This document shows, piece after piece, positions 1 through 13,099 of a DNA stretch of 64,000 nucleotides. The stretch comes from Todiramphus chloris collaris (taxonomy: Eukaryota; Chordata; Aves; Coraciiformes; Alcedinidae): contig JANVCC010000017.1 of assembly GCA_025345505.1 (NCBI GenBank), forward strand, positions 1,244,315-1,308,314, written 5' to 3'. Made by a program: the position numbers and the translations under genes. Numbering within the stretch: position 1 is the first letter of the stretch; the number at the start of each line of letters is the position of its first letter. Under the pieces are notes generated by a model that was given only the letters and a program-made list of their open reading frames with translations, was not told where the DNA came from and searched no databases.

Positions 1-3000
1 AAATGGAACCAAGACAATGAGGACAAAGCTTAGAGCTGTATTCTCATTTAAATAGCTGTAGCATCTAAAAAACATATGTACCAAGTATGTGTGATGTTAA
101 GGTTACTCATCAGTGTGGGGGCTTGTAATGAGTCCCTTGGCATTTATAGAGGGACCTGGACTGTGCAGCTCATTGTTGGAGGCAAATGAAACATCATAAA
201 CCAAGGCAACTCAGCTTATTATATTTCAGTGCTTCACTTTACCCAGGAAACATAAGACTCCTCTAAAGAGTATGGTCTTTGTACTCTGCGCTATTGGTAA
301 ACTTGCAAGACTCTGACCATGTACAAAAAAGGAATTTGAACCAGACTTTTATGAAAAAATATTTTCAGCTCTAAGGAAGCAAGATAGCAGAAAAGCTATG
401 GGATAAAGATTTGAAACAGTGCACAAAGCAGCAAAAGCTATAAAATCCTAGTTAATATACATGAGCAAATAATTAGTATGCATTGAAGCCTTAGGAAGAA
501 AGCAGATGCACAAGCATTTTTACTGTAGATAAATGCAGTGTGGCTGCTGCTGAATGTAAAATACAGAAGACAACTTTTTTCGTCTTATTCCTCGTCATGC
601 TTGATGATTTTGCAGCAGTTTGGGATGGTAATTAAGTAGCAAATTTATGGAAATTAATGTTTTACCTAGGCCATTTAATCTAATTTCCAGGTTGTGACTG
701 TATGGGAAGGAATCAAGTATCCCTGTGGTATCCCTGTTTTACAAAAGATACTATTGCTATATGCTGAGAAAAGATGCAGACATAACGATTCTCCACATTT
801 AAGATATGAGAAAACCGTGGGAAGGGTGTAAAGTGTTTTTTTAACTACAGACCAATAATTATCTCTGGAAGTCAACATTATTGTTGTAAAAGGTAATAAT
901 TTCCTTTGCTTCCCCTGCATTCCCTGCTTCTACAGCTCCATTGTTCATTGGCATTCTTCTGAGGGTGGTTCAAGATCTCAGTCTTCCAGACATTTGAAAG
1001 AAAGGTGAATAAATCTCTCTAGCACCATAAAAACCTATGGAGAAGACAATTTCCTTTACCATTCCCAGAAAATTAATGTGCAGACTACACCAACATTAGA
1101 ATTCTGAGCAGTTGCTGACATCTTGATACTTGAGTTCCCTATAGATTTTGGCAATATCTGGGGTGAAATACAGTGTGTCCGACTGTTCTTTACTGTAATT
1201 CTTGGATCTATAACTAAAAAGTGGTTAAACCATAGTAGCTTTCTTCTTGTCTGGCACTTACAGAACATACTAAGCAGGAGCAGGATTTGGTTTGTTTCAA
1301 GATCTGAAGTGCAAGAAATCCATTGTGTGATGTTGTAGTTGGATATTTTAAAAATAGATATAGATCCAAAGATGCAGCCTATGACACAATGAAATACTCA
1401 AGAACTATTTAAGATTGACTTTTCTGATACATAACATAAAAGGGAATTAAAGGTTTGGTCTATTCTTTGTCATTGTCAAAGAGACACTAAAGAGAAAGAA
1501 AATTTAGGGCCAGACTGTAGTCTATGCTAACAATTAAGCTGATTGGTTTTATATCTTTTGCAAGTGCTTATGTGTGAAGCACAAATTAAGTCTTGAGGTG
1601 GGGGGCTTTCATTGGTTCTCTTCTTGTCTCATGAGGCTGTCCAGCATCTAGCAGACAAGAGTTCGGCTTTCCCCGTGCATGACTGATGGCAGTGCACTGG
1701 AAGGTACAAGCCCCAGAATCAAAGCGCTTCTGTGTGGAGTAATGAAAGTGTTAAAATATAGTTCTGTGGCAGGTTGTATAAATATGATCATATTTCTAAC
1801 TTCTTAGCAGCCATGGCAAAGGGAATGGCATCAGAATCTGATGAAATTATATTGCCCAGTCTTCCTGTGAAAAACTTTGCCAGTGCCACCCACAGTCCTG
1901 TGGAAAACCAGTACTGAAACGCAATCACTCATCTTGCCAAAAGCATCCTTTTCTCTGCAGTAGTCCAAATGTTTCTTCTCTCTCTCTTTGTCATTAAGTG
2001 AACATTACAAAACCCATTGAGCACTTTCTATTGTTCCCAGAAGCGTGTTTCTACTACTGAGTTATACAGCAGAAAAAGTACAAGTAGCTGCATGTTCATC
2101 AACCTTCTTAATTTACACTCCCTCCAAAACCAGCACATATCTGAAACCTCATCAGTTTCTAAAACAAATTACACATCACTTCTGACTTATATCAGAATTG
2201 AAGCAAAGCTCAATAGGGCTCATCAATTCTCAGCAAAGGCTAAATAGCATAGTCTGAGATTTGTAATGCCTGTTTAAAGTTTTTTTTTTTTTAAATATGC
2301 ATATAGACACCATTAACTAACATTTCTTCATGAGTAACCAAAGGCAAAGTGCAGTTGTCAAAATCAGAGAACAAAGAACATCTTTGTGATATATTAATGT
2401 TTTGTGATAAATTTGTCACTAGCACACAGCATATTATATCTATTTTATCTATCTTATGTTTCAGGCCAAATTGTGCCATATAGGAGCTGAAGTCCACTGT
2501 CATTTTTTGTGCCTCTTCAAGTATTGGGAAAAATCCCTGCAGCTCTAGGGTACAAAGAATTTTCCAGTATCTTGAAATACAAGTGAAAAAAAAGGAGAAA
2601 GAGGAAAAGAACTATCTCATAGTCTTTGTGCATATATTGCAAAGATGAACTTGCAATTTTGATTCCATTTACTGCCTGTCAGAATGAGATGCAACTGGAA
2701 ATGAAATTCAGTGAGTCTTCCAAACATTACCTACTCTGTTCTTTAAAATAATCCACCTTCAAATATCAATGGAACAATAAGATATAGAGCATACATATTT
2801 AAAATCAGTGTATCCACAGAGTCAGCATTCATTCTCCATTGTCTATACTTTGAAATGGAAGGTCTCTGTTTTCCTTCTGTTTTAGAGTTACATTGAGACT
2901 CTTCAAGCACTGACAGAGGTGTCTGGGAAGAAGATATTTCTGCCTGTTGGTAATGTTCCAGCCAGACTCAGTCATAAGGACAAAAAATATGCCTTCTGAT

Positions 3001-3061
3001 GTCCCTCCTCTCTTTCCCAGCATCTGGTGCATGGTCTCTCTTAAAAGATATTTTCTTCTTC
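1..3061. other. Intergenic, no gene recognised
   Basis: AT-rich sequence downstream of TMEM47. All open frames are below about 81 codons and show no domain or family resemblance. There is a T12 run near 2281. I see no RNA gene or clear repeat here. Confidence 0.7.
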
Positions 3062-3275
3062 TTTAGGAAGAATTTCTTCCCCATGAGGGTGGTGAGACAC
3101 TGGAACAGATTGCCCAGAGAGGTGGTGGAAGCCCCATCCTTGGAAATTTTTAAGACCAGGCTGGATGGGGCTCTGAGCAACCTGATCTAGTGGAAGGTGT
3201 CCCTGCCCATGGCATGGGGGTTTGAACTAGATGATCTTTAAGGTCCCTTCCAACCCTGACAATTCTATGATTCTA
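3062..3275 (+). repeat. CR1 LINE, 3' tail fragment
   Basis: Plus-strand sequence translating to a CR1 C-terminus ([20 protein letters not shown], then [20 protein letters not shown] and a stop). It is followed by the CR1 3' UTR (AACTAGATGATCTTTAAGG) and terminal ATTCTATGATTCTA. It is truncated at the 5' end within the last part of the pol frame. The surviving reading is open, which suggests a fairly young copy. Confidence 0.93.
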
Positions 3276-3689
3276 CACCCATGAGTGCTGCTGCTCCAAG
3301 GCACAACCCATTGCATACAATTCAAGTTAGTGTTTAATGTTACAGTAATTTTAGGCTTAAACGCATATCTGTGAAGTGTCCTTCTACAATAGTGGGCAAA
3401 ATTCCCATCTATCATCTGCCCCATTGGGGCATTTTTGCCCCAAATTTAGGTTTTTACACCCACATTCTATAGACAGTCCTGTAAATCAATGTGGGAAGAT
3501 ATATGCATGAAAGTGTGTATGAAAGTGCCTCTATGGGAACAGACTGGATGTAGTCTCTTCTATCTGAGATGATCTGTTAAACTAAAGATCATAGTTTTGT
3601 CCTGTGTGATTAGGTTCAAAGAAGAAAAGGCTAGGAAGAAGCTATGGTTCATTTGGGCCAGACAGAGAATATTCTTCACTTTGGTCCAG

Positions 3690-3810
3690 GATTGTGTAAC
3701 CAATTTACATTGATTGTGCAAATTCTACTTCACAGATGTAAGCTGCTCTAAAGCCCCTGAAGTCAAAAGAAATCTTTCCATTGACTTCAGTGGCTTTGAG
3801 TCCTACTCAG
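3690..3810. repeat. Old interspersed repeat, family not named
   Basis: It carries the arms TGAAGTCAA and TTGACTTCA a short distance apart, with TTTACATTGATTGTG-like sequence before them. This resembles a diverged dispersed repeat I recall from birds and reptiles (consensus like CCATTGACTTCAATGG and TTTACACTGGTGTAA). Similar motifs recur at about 36420-36480 and 54400-54475. Confidence 0.45.
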
Positions 3811-6800
3811 TACTCCACAGTACAATCTGTATTTCCCCCTCAGATCAATAAAACGCAAAACAAAATATTCACTATGTAGTGCAATTCATCCTGCTCCAGC
3901 TCTGTAGCAGACGAATGAGATGCCCTTTATTGAAGCTCACAATGAATAAATGAGACTCTCTGCAAGTTTTATATGTTCATCAATGTTCATTACTTCTCAA
4001 TTGATTTTCTGAGGTCTGAAATATTCTTCTACCTGCATTTAATATATGCCCTTTAGTTTCTTTGACTGCAATTGAAATTCTCCTGGCTCAGATTCCAGGA
4101 TGAAAGTTCTGTATTTTTTTTTATGATGTGATGACATAGTGCTAATTGCATCCTTCACTAAAGAAGGGTGGATACCTTAAAACTCACCAAGAATTTATAG
4201 GCCAATAAATGAGTTTACTGAATCGAATATCTCTAAGAAAAAAAAAAAAAATTAATATTACAGAATATTCACAGAAAACAAAACCTGAATCCAACCTTAG
4301 GGCCACATTCTAGAAATCCTTTTCTATGAATTATATGCAATCAGGGAATGAAAATGTTAACACTATGAGTCACACAGATAATTTAAATTATTTTCTTAAA
4401 ATTTCTAAGCCAAACATTCAGGATGGCTATCTGACTTGAGCTTCTCAGACCAACATTTAGTCACAAGAATTATTTATTAATTATTTTGAAAGATAACCTG
4501 GTTTCCGCATTTTCATCCACTATACAGTTTGTGAAAGCCACTGATGCAATAGGATATCAGTAAGGAAAATGACAGGTCTCTATATGAAGTATGTGAACTT
4601 TTTAGGAGAGTATGTAGTGGCCTGAAGACAAAGACAGTCACAACAGGTCTCCAAACAGGTGGCTCACGCAGCTGTTCCTGCCACAGGGTTGAAATATCTT
4701 CAGGCATCTTACAAACTCTCAATGTTGCTGCTTGCAGAGGATTCTGTTTCAGCCAGTTGCCCTCCCAGGGGTGCAGAGAGCTCTCCTGAAGGATCTGTCT
4801 GCAAAACACCAATCTCCTCACACAGATGTACACTGCCACTCCTGGTGCTCCTTTCATTTCTCTGTGACAAATCTCAAATCTTTAAGACACTTGGGATGTG
4901 GTTTCACACTGACTCCAGGCCTTGCCTCATCCTAAACAGGAGCCCTGCTGAAATCTAATAATTCCAGGTTTTATCTAGTCTGGATTAGCTGCTGCAATAT
5001 TCTGAGTGTACAGCACCACTGATACTAAAATGTGGGCACACAAGAAGGTGACAAGACATGTGGCAACGATTTGACAGGAACTGACCTTCTAGAAGCAAAC
5101 GAAGATTTAAGCTGGTCATGAGAGTACAAGAAAGAAAGACATTACAAGGTTGAGCCAAAGCCACTGGGAACAATGCAGGGGCTGGAAGTACTGCTCGAAC
5201 ACAATTTCAGCAATTGCTGCAGAAATGGTTGGGGGAGCCTCCTGGGCCTGTTAAGAGGTCAGGCTATATAAAAATAGCTGACTCTTGCTTCAGACCCTCT
5301 AATTTTTGCTTTTTAACATTTTCCAGAGTATCTGATTCATCTGTACTGGAAAGCGGATATTATTTGGGACTGGTAACAGCAGCAACAAAGAGAATATCTT
5401 CCTTTTTAAGGTAATGGGATTGTAATACAAAGACTGAGAGTGTGACAATGTGGTGCACTGACTGCAGCAATGCAGTTGGCTCCAGTTCTCCCATGTCCAC
5501 TTGCTGGTGCTCACATCTGCTGGTTGTTGCTGAAATGGTCTGAGGTGACAATACTACCCAGCTGCTTCGTTATGTAGTTGATCATTTCAGTGACTCAAAT
5601 TTATCATACAGTCCTGGAAAAAAGTTGTATTAGAACAACTAAGGTGGTTGGCATGGCTATAGTGACCAGGAACAAGAAGCCAAAGGTAAAAGGAGAGCTA
5701 TATGTCATTATGTCCTTGGAACCAAAATTTGCCTCAAGAAAACAAGGAAGACCAGATACCCATTTTGTATATTTACGATTCAAGCCTATGAGGAATTATT
5801 TTTTTTTTTAATCCAGATAATAATTGATACCAAGCAAATGTCAATAAAGGTAGCTAAAATGCTTTTTGGAGCAGTCAATCCTCACACAAGACACCCTTTT
5901 CATACAGCACTGCTCTACTTAAGAGAGCAAATCTCACTGCAGTCTTAATTATGAAGCTTTGACTGGAAACTCCACAGTATAGAGGGACTGGAAATATTCA
6001 GGGGCTCACCTTTGATGTTGACTCATTTCTAGCACACTGGAGTCTCAGTTGGAATTCCTAACTATGATGAATATACAACTAACTACAAAAATATTAATTT
6101 CAGTAATAATAATACCCTTATTCTGATTGACTTCAATCCAAGAATACAAGCCCCAAAGATACCAGAGGAAAAGTTAACACTCCATTTTAAACAGTGCTGT
6201 TTTGTCCTGCAAATAGACTCTCACTGTTACTAAAAATACATTCAGCATAAGTCTGTGGCATGATGGTCAACAGTTTCTAATATTGTTTTATGAACCATTT
6301 TAGTTATGATGCTGACTCCTAAAATTGAAACCAAATTAACTGTAATTTTGCTTCATTTTGCTTGGAAAGATTTTTCAATATAAATTTTGGAGGTTTTGGG
6401 GTTTTTTTTTAAAGCACTGCTGTTTCAGGTTTTGCTGGCAAATAGTGCTGAACTCATTCAGTCTGTTTGCCAGAGTTAAGGTCACTGCAGCTTTAGTTTT
6501 ACAAAGAACACCATTTTTCTGTTTCTCTGTTAATCTTGGCCTGAAAAGACCACACATTACCCTTCCCAATTGAACAGTTTAGCCTTTGTTCCTTTGTTTG
6601 GGTTATACTATTAATCTGCTAGGTCGATAGCAAAAATGTGTGAACGGCTAGTGTGCCAGATGATTGACAGGCAATTAGCAGCTTCTAGAGAACCGTGCTT
6701 TGAATTCCGCAGATATGTGACTGCACTGGGAAGCAGAGGCTGCTGATCTAACTTTTTTTGGTAAACTTTTGCTGCAATACTAAAAATGGGACTTTTAAAA

Positions 6801-8614
6801 GAACTAGTGTAACTATTCTCAGGAGCTTCAGCTGCAGGAGACCCAAAAAATTGAATCAGAGGTGTGAAAAGCTGTACTGTAAGCAAATAATTAACCTTTA
6901 TCTATTCAGATCTCTCAGAAAATAAGGTTTGTAAAGCAGCTTTAGCTTTAAACTTTATCTGATGAGCAAGAAAATTTCCTTATTAAAATACACATTTAAG
7001 AAGACATTTTCCTCCAATTGCCAGTCTTTTGTGGGAAAGATGTGTAGTCAATGAATAATGAAACTTCCATGCTTGCTAGTCTTTTATGAGGTTCTAATTT
7101 TTTTCTTGCTGTTCTTAATTCCTTACTCAGATTGCCACTTATTTTGTCATGTTAAACTTTCCTAGAAAGTAATAGTGTGAATAGCATCCCAGAATGGTGT
7201 TGCTATACTCTCCATTGATGTTTGATGCTGTTTCATTTCTCAGTATATAGAATAAGTCTAGAATATGAGTTACATATCCTTCCATGACAACATTATATTT
7301 TATTTCCTGAAAAGATTTTGCCTGTGCAAAAAGATTCATCATCTTCAGTGTGTGACTATAGGTCATTTATTGCAGACATGAGTATGCACCAGAGCACTGC
7401 CCACTTCGTGACAATGTCAACATTTTTTAAAGAGGTTGGGACTTGGTCAGCCACCACCAGGATAGATGGTTACACCTTTACTTATTCACATTTTCTTCAC
7501 ACAAATCTTCATCAACTCAGGCAGGGAAAAACCATATAGTCCTTAGTTCACAGTTGCTTTGACAGTGTGAGGGCCTCTGTCCCTTCAAGTAGACATGGTG
7601 CTGGACTGCACACCCCTCTGATTTGGAGAGTTGCTGCCCACAGACATGCACAGGTATGAGTATAACTGCAGGGAGAATTTGTAGGAAAATTGAAATGTCT
7701 CCAGCCCCCCTTCCCACATCTGCTGTAAAGACTTCTTTTGCACAGACACAGAACTGTCAAAATCTTAGGGGTTTAGCTTTTGTTCATGAGACTCAAGAAT
7801 TGGAGGCTGCAAGTAGCATCAAACACACTCTGTCAGTATGAAGGCATGAGCTGAGTGTAGTTTGGATTTGCACCTTTGGTTCCTAAGAGAAATGGCTTTT
7901 TAAAACCTGAGGCCTAAACCACCATGTTGTCACATTCTTACAGCTTTAAAAACAGCCATAAAAACAAGCGTGTTAGAATTACAAGATGTTTGCTGGGGAG
8001 TATAATAGCACTGTACTTCTCAGTCAGGTAAGGGTTGTTTTCAAATAAATGGAGTGCAATCTGTTCACACTTACGCTTCTCAGAATATCTGCCTGATCCT
8101 TTTGCAAGTTGCATTATCTTTTATGTCAAAACGTCCATGTGTTAAAAAATTCAGAATAATTCGGGAGTTTTTCTTTTAATACAACAGCTGCAAAGCTTTT
8201 CAGATGTTCTGCAGTGAAAATAATTTTATCCATCTAGGAGCTCCGATTTCATTACATGAATTCCTTTTGGCTTCCCCTCAAGCAAATTTTATTGATGTAA
8301 TAATTTAAGTTGTTTCCAATTAGGCCTTGGAAATTAGGTGTTCTAAACATTTTCATTAGAAATCTTTGATATTAGTTTAACAAGTACTTTGTCATACAGC
8401 TTTACAGCAGGGACACTTACTTCAAAAGATGATAACCAGGACAAATCCTGAAATAAATGTTTCCTTTCTTGTAGCATCAAGGGAAGAAATGGGAACAGAT
8501 AGAAACAAAGTTTGTGTGTGTAGGAAAGAGGAGCCATATTTCTCAATTGCTATTCATTTCACTATTTCTCAGACATTTTCATTACTGAACTATCAGCTGA
8601 TAGACTTGAAATTA

Positions 8615-8640
8615 GTGTGTGTGTGTGTGTGTGTGTGTGT
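8615..8640. repeat. (GT)13 microsatellite
   Basis: Thirteen uninterrupted GT dinucleotides on the plus strand, likely polymorphic. Confidence 0.97.
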
Positions 8641-11600
8641 CCCTAGTCCTGTTACTGCAAGATGAGTATAATGTTCAGCCTTCCTCTCCTAGTCTCTTAA
8701 CTTCCAAGTGGCTCCAATGCTTTGGCTTTCTTTGTCTATTGATGAGAAAAATAGATAAGCAGTTGAAAGGGAAAAAAGAAAATAAACCCTAAACCAGACA
8801 TAGCAGCTAAGTAGCTATTTCAAAAGAGTTGACATTTCACAACCTGAATACGTTTATGTATTTTAAATAATTCTAATATTAGAAAATTCTCCGAGGAAAA
8901 CCATGACTTGTTTCCAATTAGAAGAATTTAAGATAACAGCTCTCATTCTGCCTCCTGTGACAATGTCTAGAACAGCAACATGGAGAAAAGGTAAGTATTT
9001 AGGCCCACGGCATCTCTGAGTCACTTGGAAAATATTCCTCTTATTTAGGAAGGCATTTATGAATCCATTCATCATTGTTATATATCAAGGCTTGTCTGCT
9101 ACTGAAGAAATTCTTTTGTACCCTGCTCTACCATTCTGATTTATCTCAGTTACAGATAGTTTCATATTCACCAAGAGACACAGCTGTCTGCATCGGTCTT
9201 GAACTGTGGCAGGACTGAAGACCATGTCCTGCCCAGCTTAGGTTTCATTCCACAGTAGACCACATCTCCCTCAGGATAGGGTTTAAGTTATGGTGCACAG
9301 TACATTGCACAGAGATGCTCAGAAGGTACCAAAGGTGACTACAAGGGCAAAAGCATCACAGGAAGCTTACATTCAGTAGGAATGTGTTCAGGGTTTGCAC
9401 TGACAAAAGCCCCCAAACCTGCTTTGCAATCCAACACCTCTCAGGGAACTAAAACTAACTCTACAAATCTTTTGGGAGTCTTCTAGTATTTATTATACTT
9501 GAAGCCTGGCTCTGTTTCTTCTGCAGGCAGGAAGCCTGCAGCTTACTTTTCCCAGGCATCTTCACATGGGACAATGGGCTCCCTGTTTTCTGCTCACTTG
9601 TGGTCTAGCTCTCTCTTTGTTTTATCCTGAACTCCAAAACCTTACCTACATGAAGCATGCCTGGTTGTCCCCTGGGAAGGGCAGTTTACTTTCAGAAGAA
9701 GATTAGATCCCATCCAAAGTGCAAAAGGTAAACAGAAAGCTCCTCTCCCTGCTGTCCTGTTGTACAACCTCTTCAGTGTGATGTAACAGACATGGTACCA
9801 CTACAATAACCACAATCAGATACACAAAACTGTTCTGCTGTCTGTCCCAATACTCACGCTTCAGGTGTTTCAGCCATATCACTCTTCAGCATCTTTGACA
9901 GAAAGGTGACAAATTATTACTTTCTGTCTCATAAGTGTGGGGGAGGAGGCTGCAAGTAAGAGGATCTGCAATGCAGTCAAGAACTAAACTCAACTCCAGT
10001 ACTGTTCCTGAAACACACAAGTCACCATTCATCTGTGCTAGGATATGCTGCTACCACCAGGGTGAATCTATCATCAGCAATAACATGGCCCTGGCTCCTG
10101 TCTGCCATGAATATTTGCTGTCTAGCTGTGTGCATTTAGATGTTCTCTTGCAGTGGCAGACAAAACATATTCATTTATTTATGTATCAAATCTTATAGTT
10201 CAAGAGTGTGATATTATGCGTCTAAAAATGCAAAAGAAAATAAACCAAGAAAGGAAAGCAGGAGAAGTAAAATAAGCAATAGCAGATATTGTTGAATATA
10301 CCTTTTGTGATTTTGTATTACAATTAAAAAAATTAGTTAATACCTGTATCTCACTCACTAAAAGTTCATACATTCCTCATAGAAACTATGAGTTTCTATA
10401 TACCATTCAAACCAGTCTCTTTAAGAGTATGCAACAGCCTACTGGATTGCAGACCCATTTGGTTTGTTGTTGGGAAACTATGTACAAACGATGTTATCAA
10501 TGAGATCCTGAACTACTGTTTTCCACATGGTTGCCCACATCCAGAGTTTCTCCTCACAATTCAAAAAATTTGGTCTATTAGTGCCACAAAAGAAAATCAC
10601 AAAACTCATCCTTCCTGTAGGTTGCAATGCCTTGTTGCATCAAATTCCAGACAAACACTAAGCTTTTTTGGATACTTGGAAGATTAAAAGTCCTCTTCAA
10701 AGGTATTGCCTATTGGAAAAGCCTAGGAGTACTGCTTTCCATCAATAGAGTGTCAGGAATTCACTAAGCAGAAAAATCTTCTGTATGTCCCAAAATCCCA
10801 CTGCATCTATACCTTTAACACAAAAACATTGACTTGGGAAGTATGCCTTCAAGGTACAGAAACAAGCAAGCATTATAACTCCCTGGACACAGAAAAATAC
10901 TAAAATATCAACTTAAAAGAACATTTTGTAAAGTCACAAAGAGTTTTGCTTTGGCTATGTTTGCCCGAGTTTGTTTGCTGGAGTTTTCAGCATCATTTGC
11001 AGACTTCAAAATGTTTGTTTCTACCAAGTCCTTTGTGACTTGCTCATATTCAAACTGCGTTTTGGTAGGAATAAATCTGGGCTTGTACAGCATCTTCCAC
11101 ATATTTTGTCTTGCTCACAGCATACTTTAAAACAAGCTACACTTCATCTGGTTCAGCAGCAGAATGCAGGCCTACTTTTATGGTGGATACCAAACACATT
11201 GTGAGATGCCACTCAAGGCTGTCGTGTCTGCTAGGACATCTTTGGTACACCAAGGGCATGCCAGGTCATACCTGGCTGGTGCTGCTATCATTCAGCGTTT
11301 TTGAATAAATGAGATTTGAGTAAGGCACACTCACCCTATGCTTAATTTCTTCTGGTAAGCCAGTGAGCTCATCTTCCTCTGACCTTGTACCAACACATAG
11401 GCACACAGATGACCTAAAATTTGGACATTAAGCCCAGGTCAAACCCTTGGAGAATATGCCCCCTGAAGTCACACCCAGTACAACCAGACTTTTAATGCAG
11501 ATTTCAAGAAGTATGCCTTCCACCACCTCTGACCTGCTCCCTCACCCACCAGGGGCTGTGGATTCATACTTCCCTATGAACTTTCTCCCTCATTGCACTT

Positions 11601-11891
11601 GCATTTCAAAAGATAACAAATATTCAGATACCCCTGTTCTTCCCCACCCCCACCATACTCACTCCCTACTCTGAATTCCTTTTCCATGACCTGATTTCCA
11701 CTCCACGCATGCCCCCCTCCTGCCTGTACTTGCTTACTGCAACAGTCCACAGAAGGCAAAGGCTTCACTGTCCTATCACTTTCTGTTGGCAGCCTCTTCT
11801 TCATGCTGCTGCCTACTCACATGAGAGGTACCCAGTGATGTAGAGGATAACAGTAAGTTACCAAACTGTAGAAACAACACATTATAGTGTC

Positions 11892-11897
11892 TTTATT
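11892..11897 (-). terminator. TMEM47: Candidate distal poly(A) signal of TMEM47
   Basis: AATAAA on the minus strand. It is followed 15-30 nt downstream by a CA and a TG/T-rich stretch (ATAATGTGTTGTTTC), the usual layout of signal, cleavage site and downstream element. It is the last AATAAA before plain intergenic sequence begins. Confidence 0.55.
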
Positions 11898-13082
11898 GTT
11901 TTAAACATGCATTTCCATTTTTACAACATCAGGTGTGATGTTCAGAAACTGTTTGTCTTTTCAGGGTGAAAACTAATCCAGCTTTCAGAATTAAAATGGG
12001 AAAAAAAAAATAGTGTTAGCTATTGGAAATGTGAAAAAGAAAATCTGTATATAATTAGTAAATTCCTCCCACTGGAACAAGCCGCTCAGTAGAGATTCCC
12101 ATTTCAATGCATGGCCTTGTTTGCCACATTAAAAGCAACTTCATTTTCTGATGTTACAATACTTGCAATTTTATAAAGGTAGTATGGACTCTGCAACACC
12201 CAGACACCTTCCCTGTGCTGCTTCTTCTATGGCCACGTGAGATGGAGGGGTTCTACTGGCAAGATCCTGCATCTCTCCCCCTGTGTATTTTGGTAAGTCT
12301 CCTTTAGTATGGTAAATGAATACTAGACATATTCATTAGCCTAAGCAGACTGTTCCTTCTCAGACTGCCCAAAGAAAACCACAAAATTTCAAGTGTGTGC
12401 ATATACCACTCACAGCAAAACAGGCACATTTTATTAGTGTAACAATTGTTTTATTTCAGTTACTTTTTCCACATAAAACTTTATGTAGGCTACAAAAATC
12501 GTGAAATGCAGAAATGGTATTAAAACTGCAAACTTAAAAGTTTTGATAAAAACCCATGTGTCTTTCCCTGCTAACAGTAACCATTTAAAACAAACCATAC
12601 TTTGATGGATTCATTTAATAAACATACCATACACTTCTCAAAAATAAATAAAGAACAACATCATAAAAAAACAATACCATCAACAACATGAAGCATTTAG
12701 TTGTCTTTTTTTTTTTTTCCTTTAAAGACAGAAATAAAATTTCTAGGCACAGTTTTAGGCATTATAGAGGACACAGAGGCAATAGGTTAGTGTGCACTGC
12801 GCTGTACAAAAATACAGTCTGAATAAATTACATTGCTAGCCATAAGATTAGACTTCACTTACCAGTCAGTTCATTGCATGTTTAATAATATACAGTTACA
12901 TGCTAATCCATATATATCATTTATATTTCAAACACATAGGTCTCTCTATATCTGTTTTTAAAATTTACAAAAGCTAAACGGAGTTGTGCAAGAAATCCAG
13001 AAGAGGTGCTAGGTACTTGTCAGCACCGGACGGTATACTTTAAGCTTAAAAAATACAAATAACTAGCCCTGCTTGCAAATTT

Positions 13083-13099
13083 TATATATATATATATAT
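13083..13099. repeat. (TA)n microsatellite
   Basis: About eight TA units, inside the inferred TMEM47 3' UTR. Confidence 0.9.

Larger units (their letters stand above)
3276..11861. other. Intergenic, no gene recognised
   Basis: AT-rich sequence with only short frames of no family likeness. Noted within it are an old dispersed repeat (about 3690-3810), a TATA-like site at 5265-5277, a CpG-bearing patch at 6608-6760 that could be a conserved element, and (GT)13 at 8615-8640. I see nothing else. Confidence 0.65.

Noticed and set aside
2968-3190. Short frames around 3000-3190
   Set aside because: They are pieces of the CR1 tail and its antisense, not a host gene.
4513-4958. Overlapping frames of about 100-114 codons on both strands
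   Set aside because: No recognisable domain, no splice or promoter context, and both strands are equally open.
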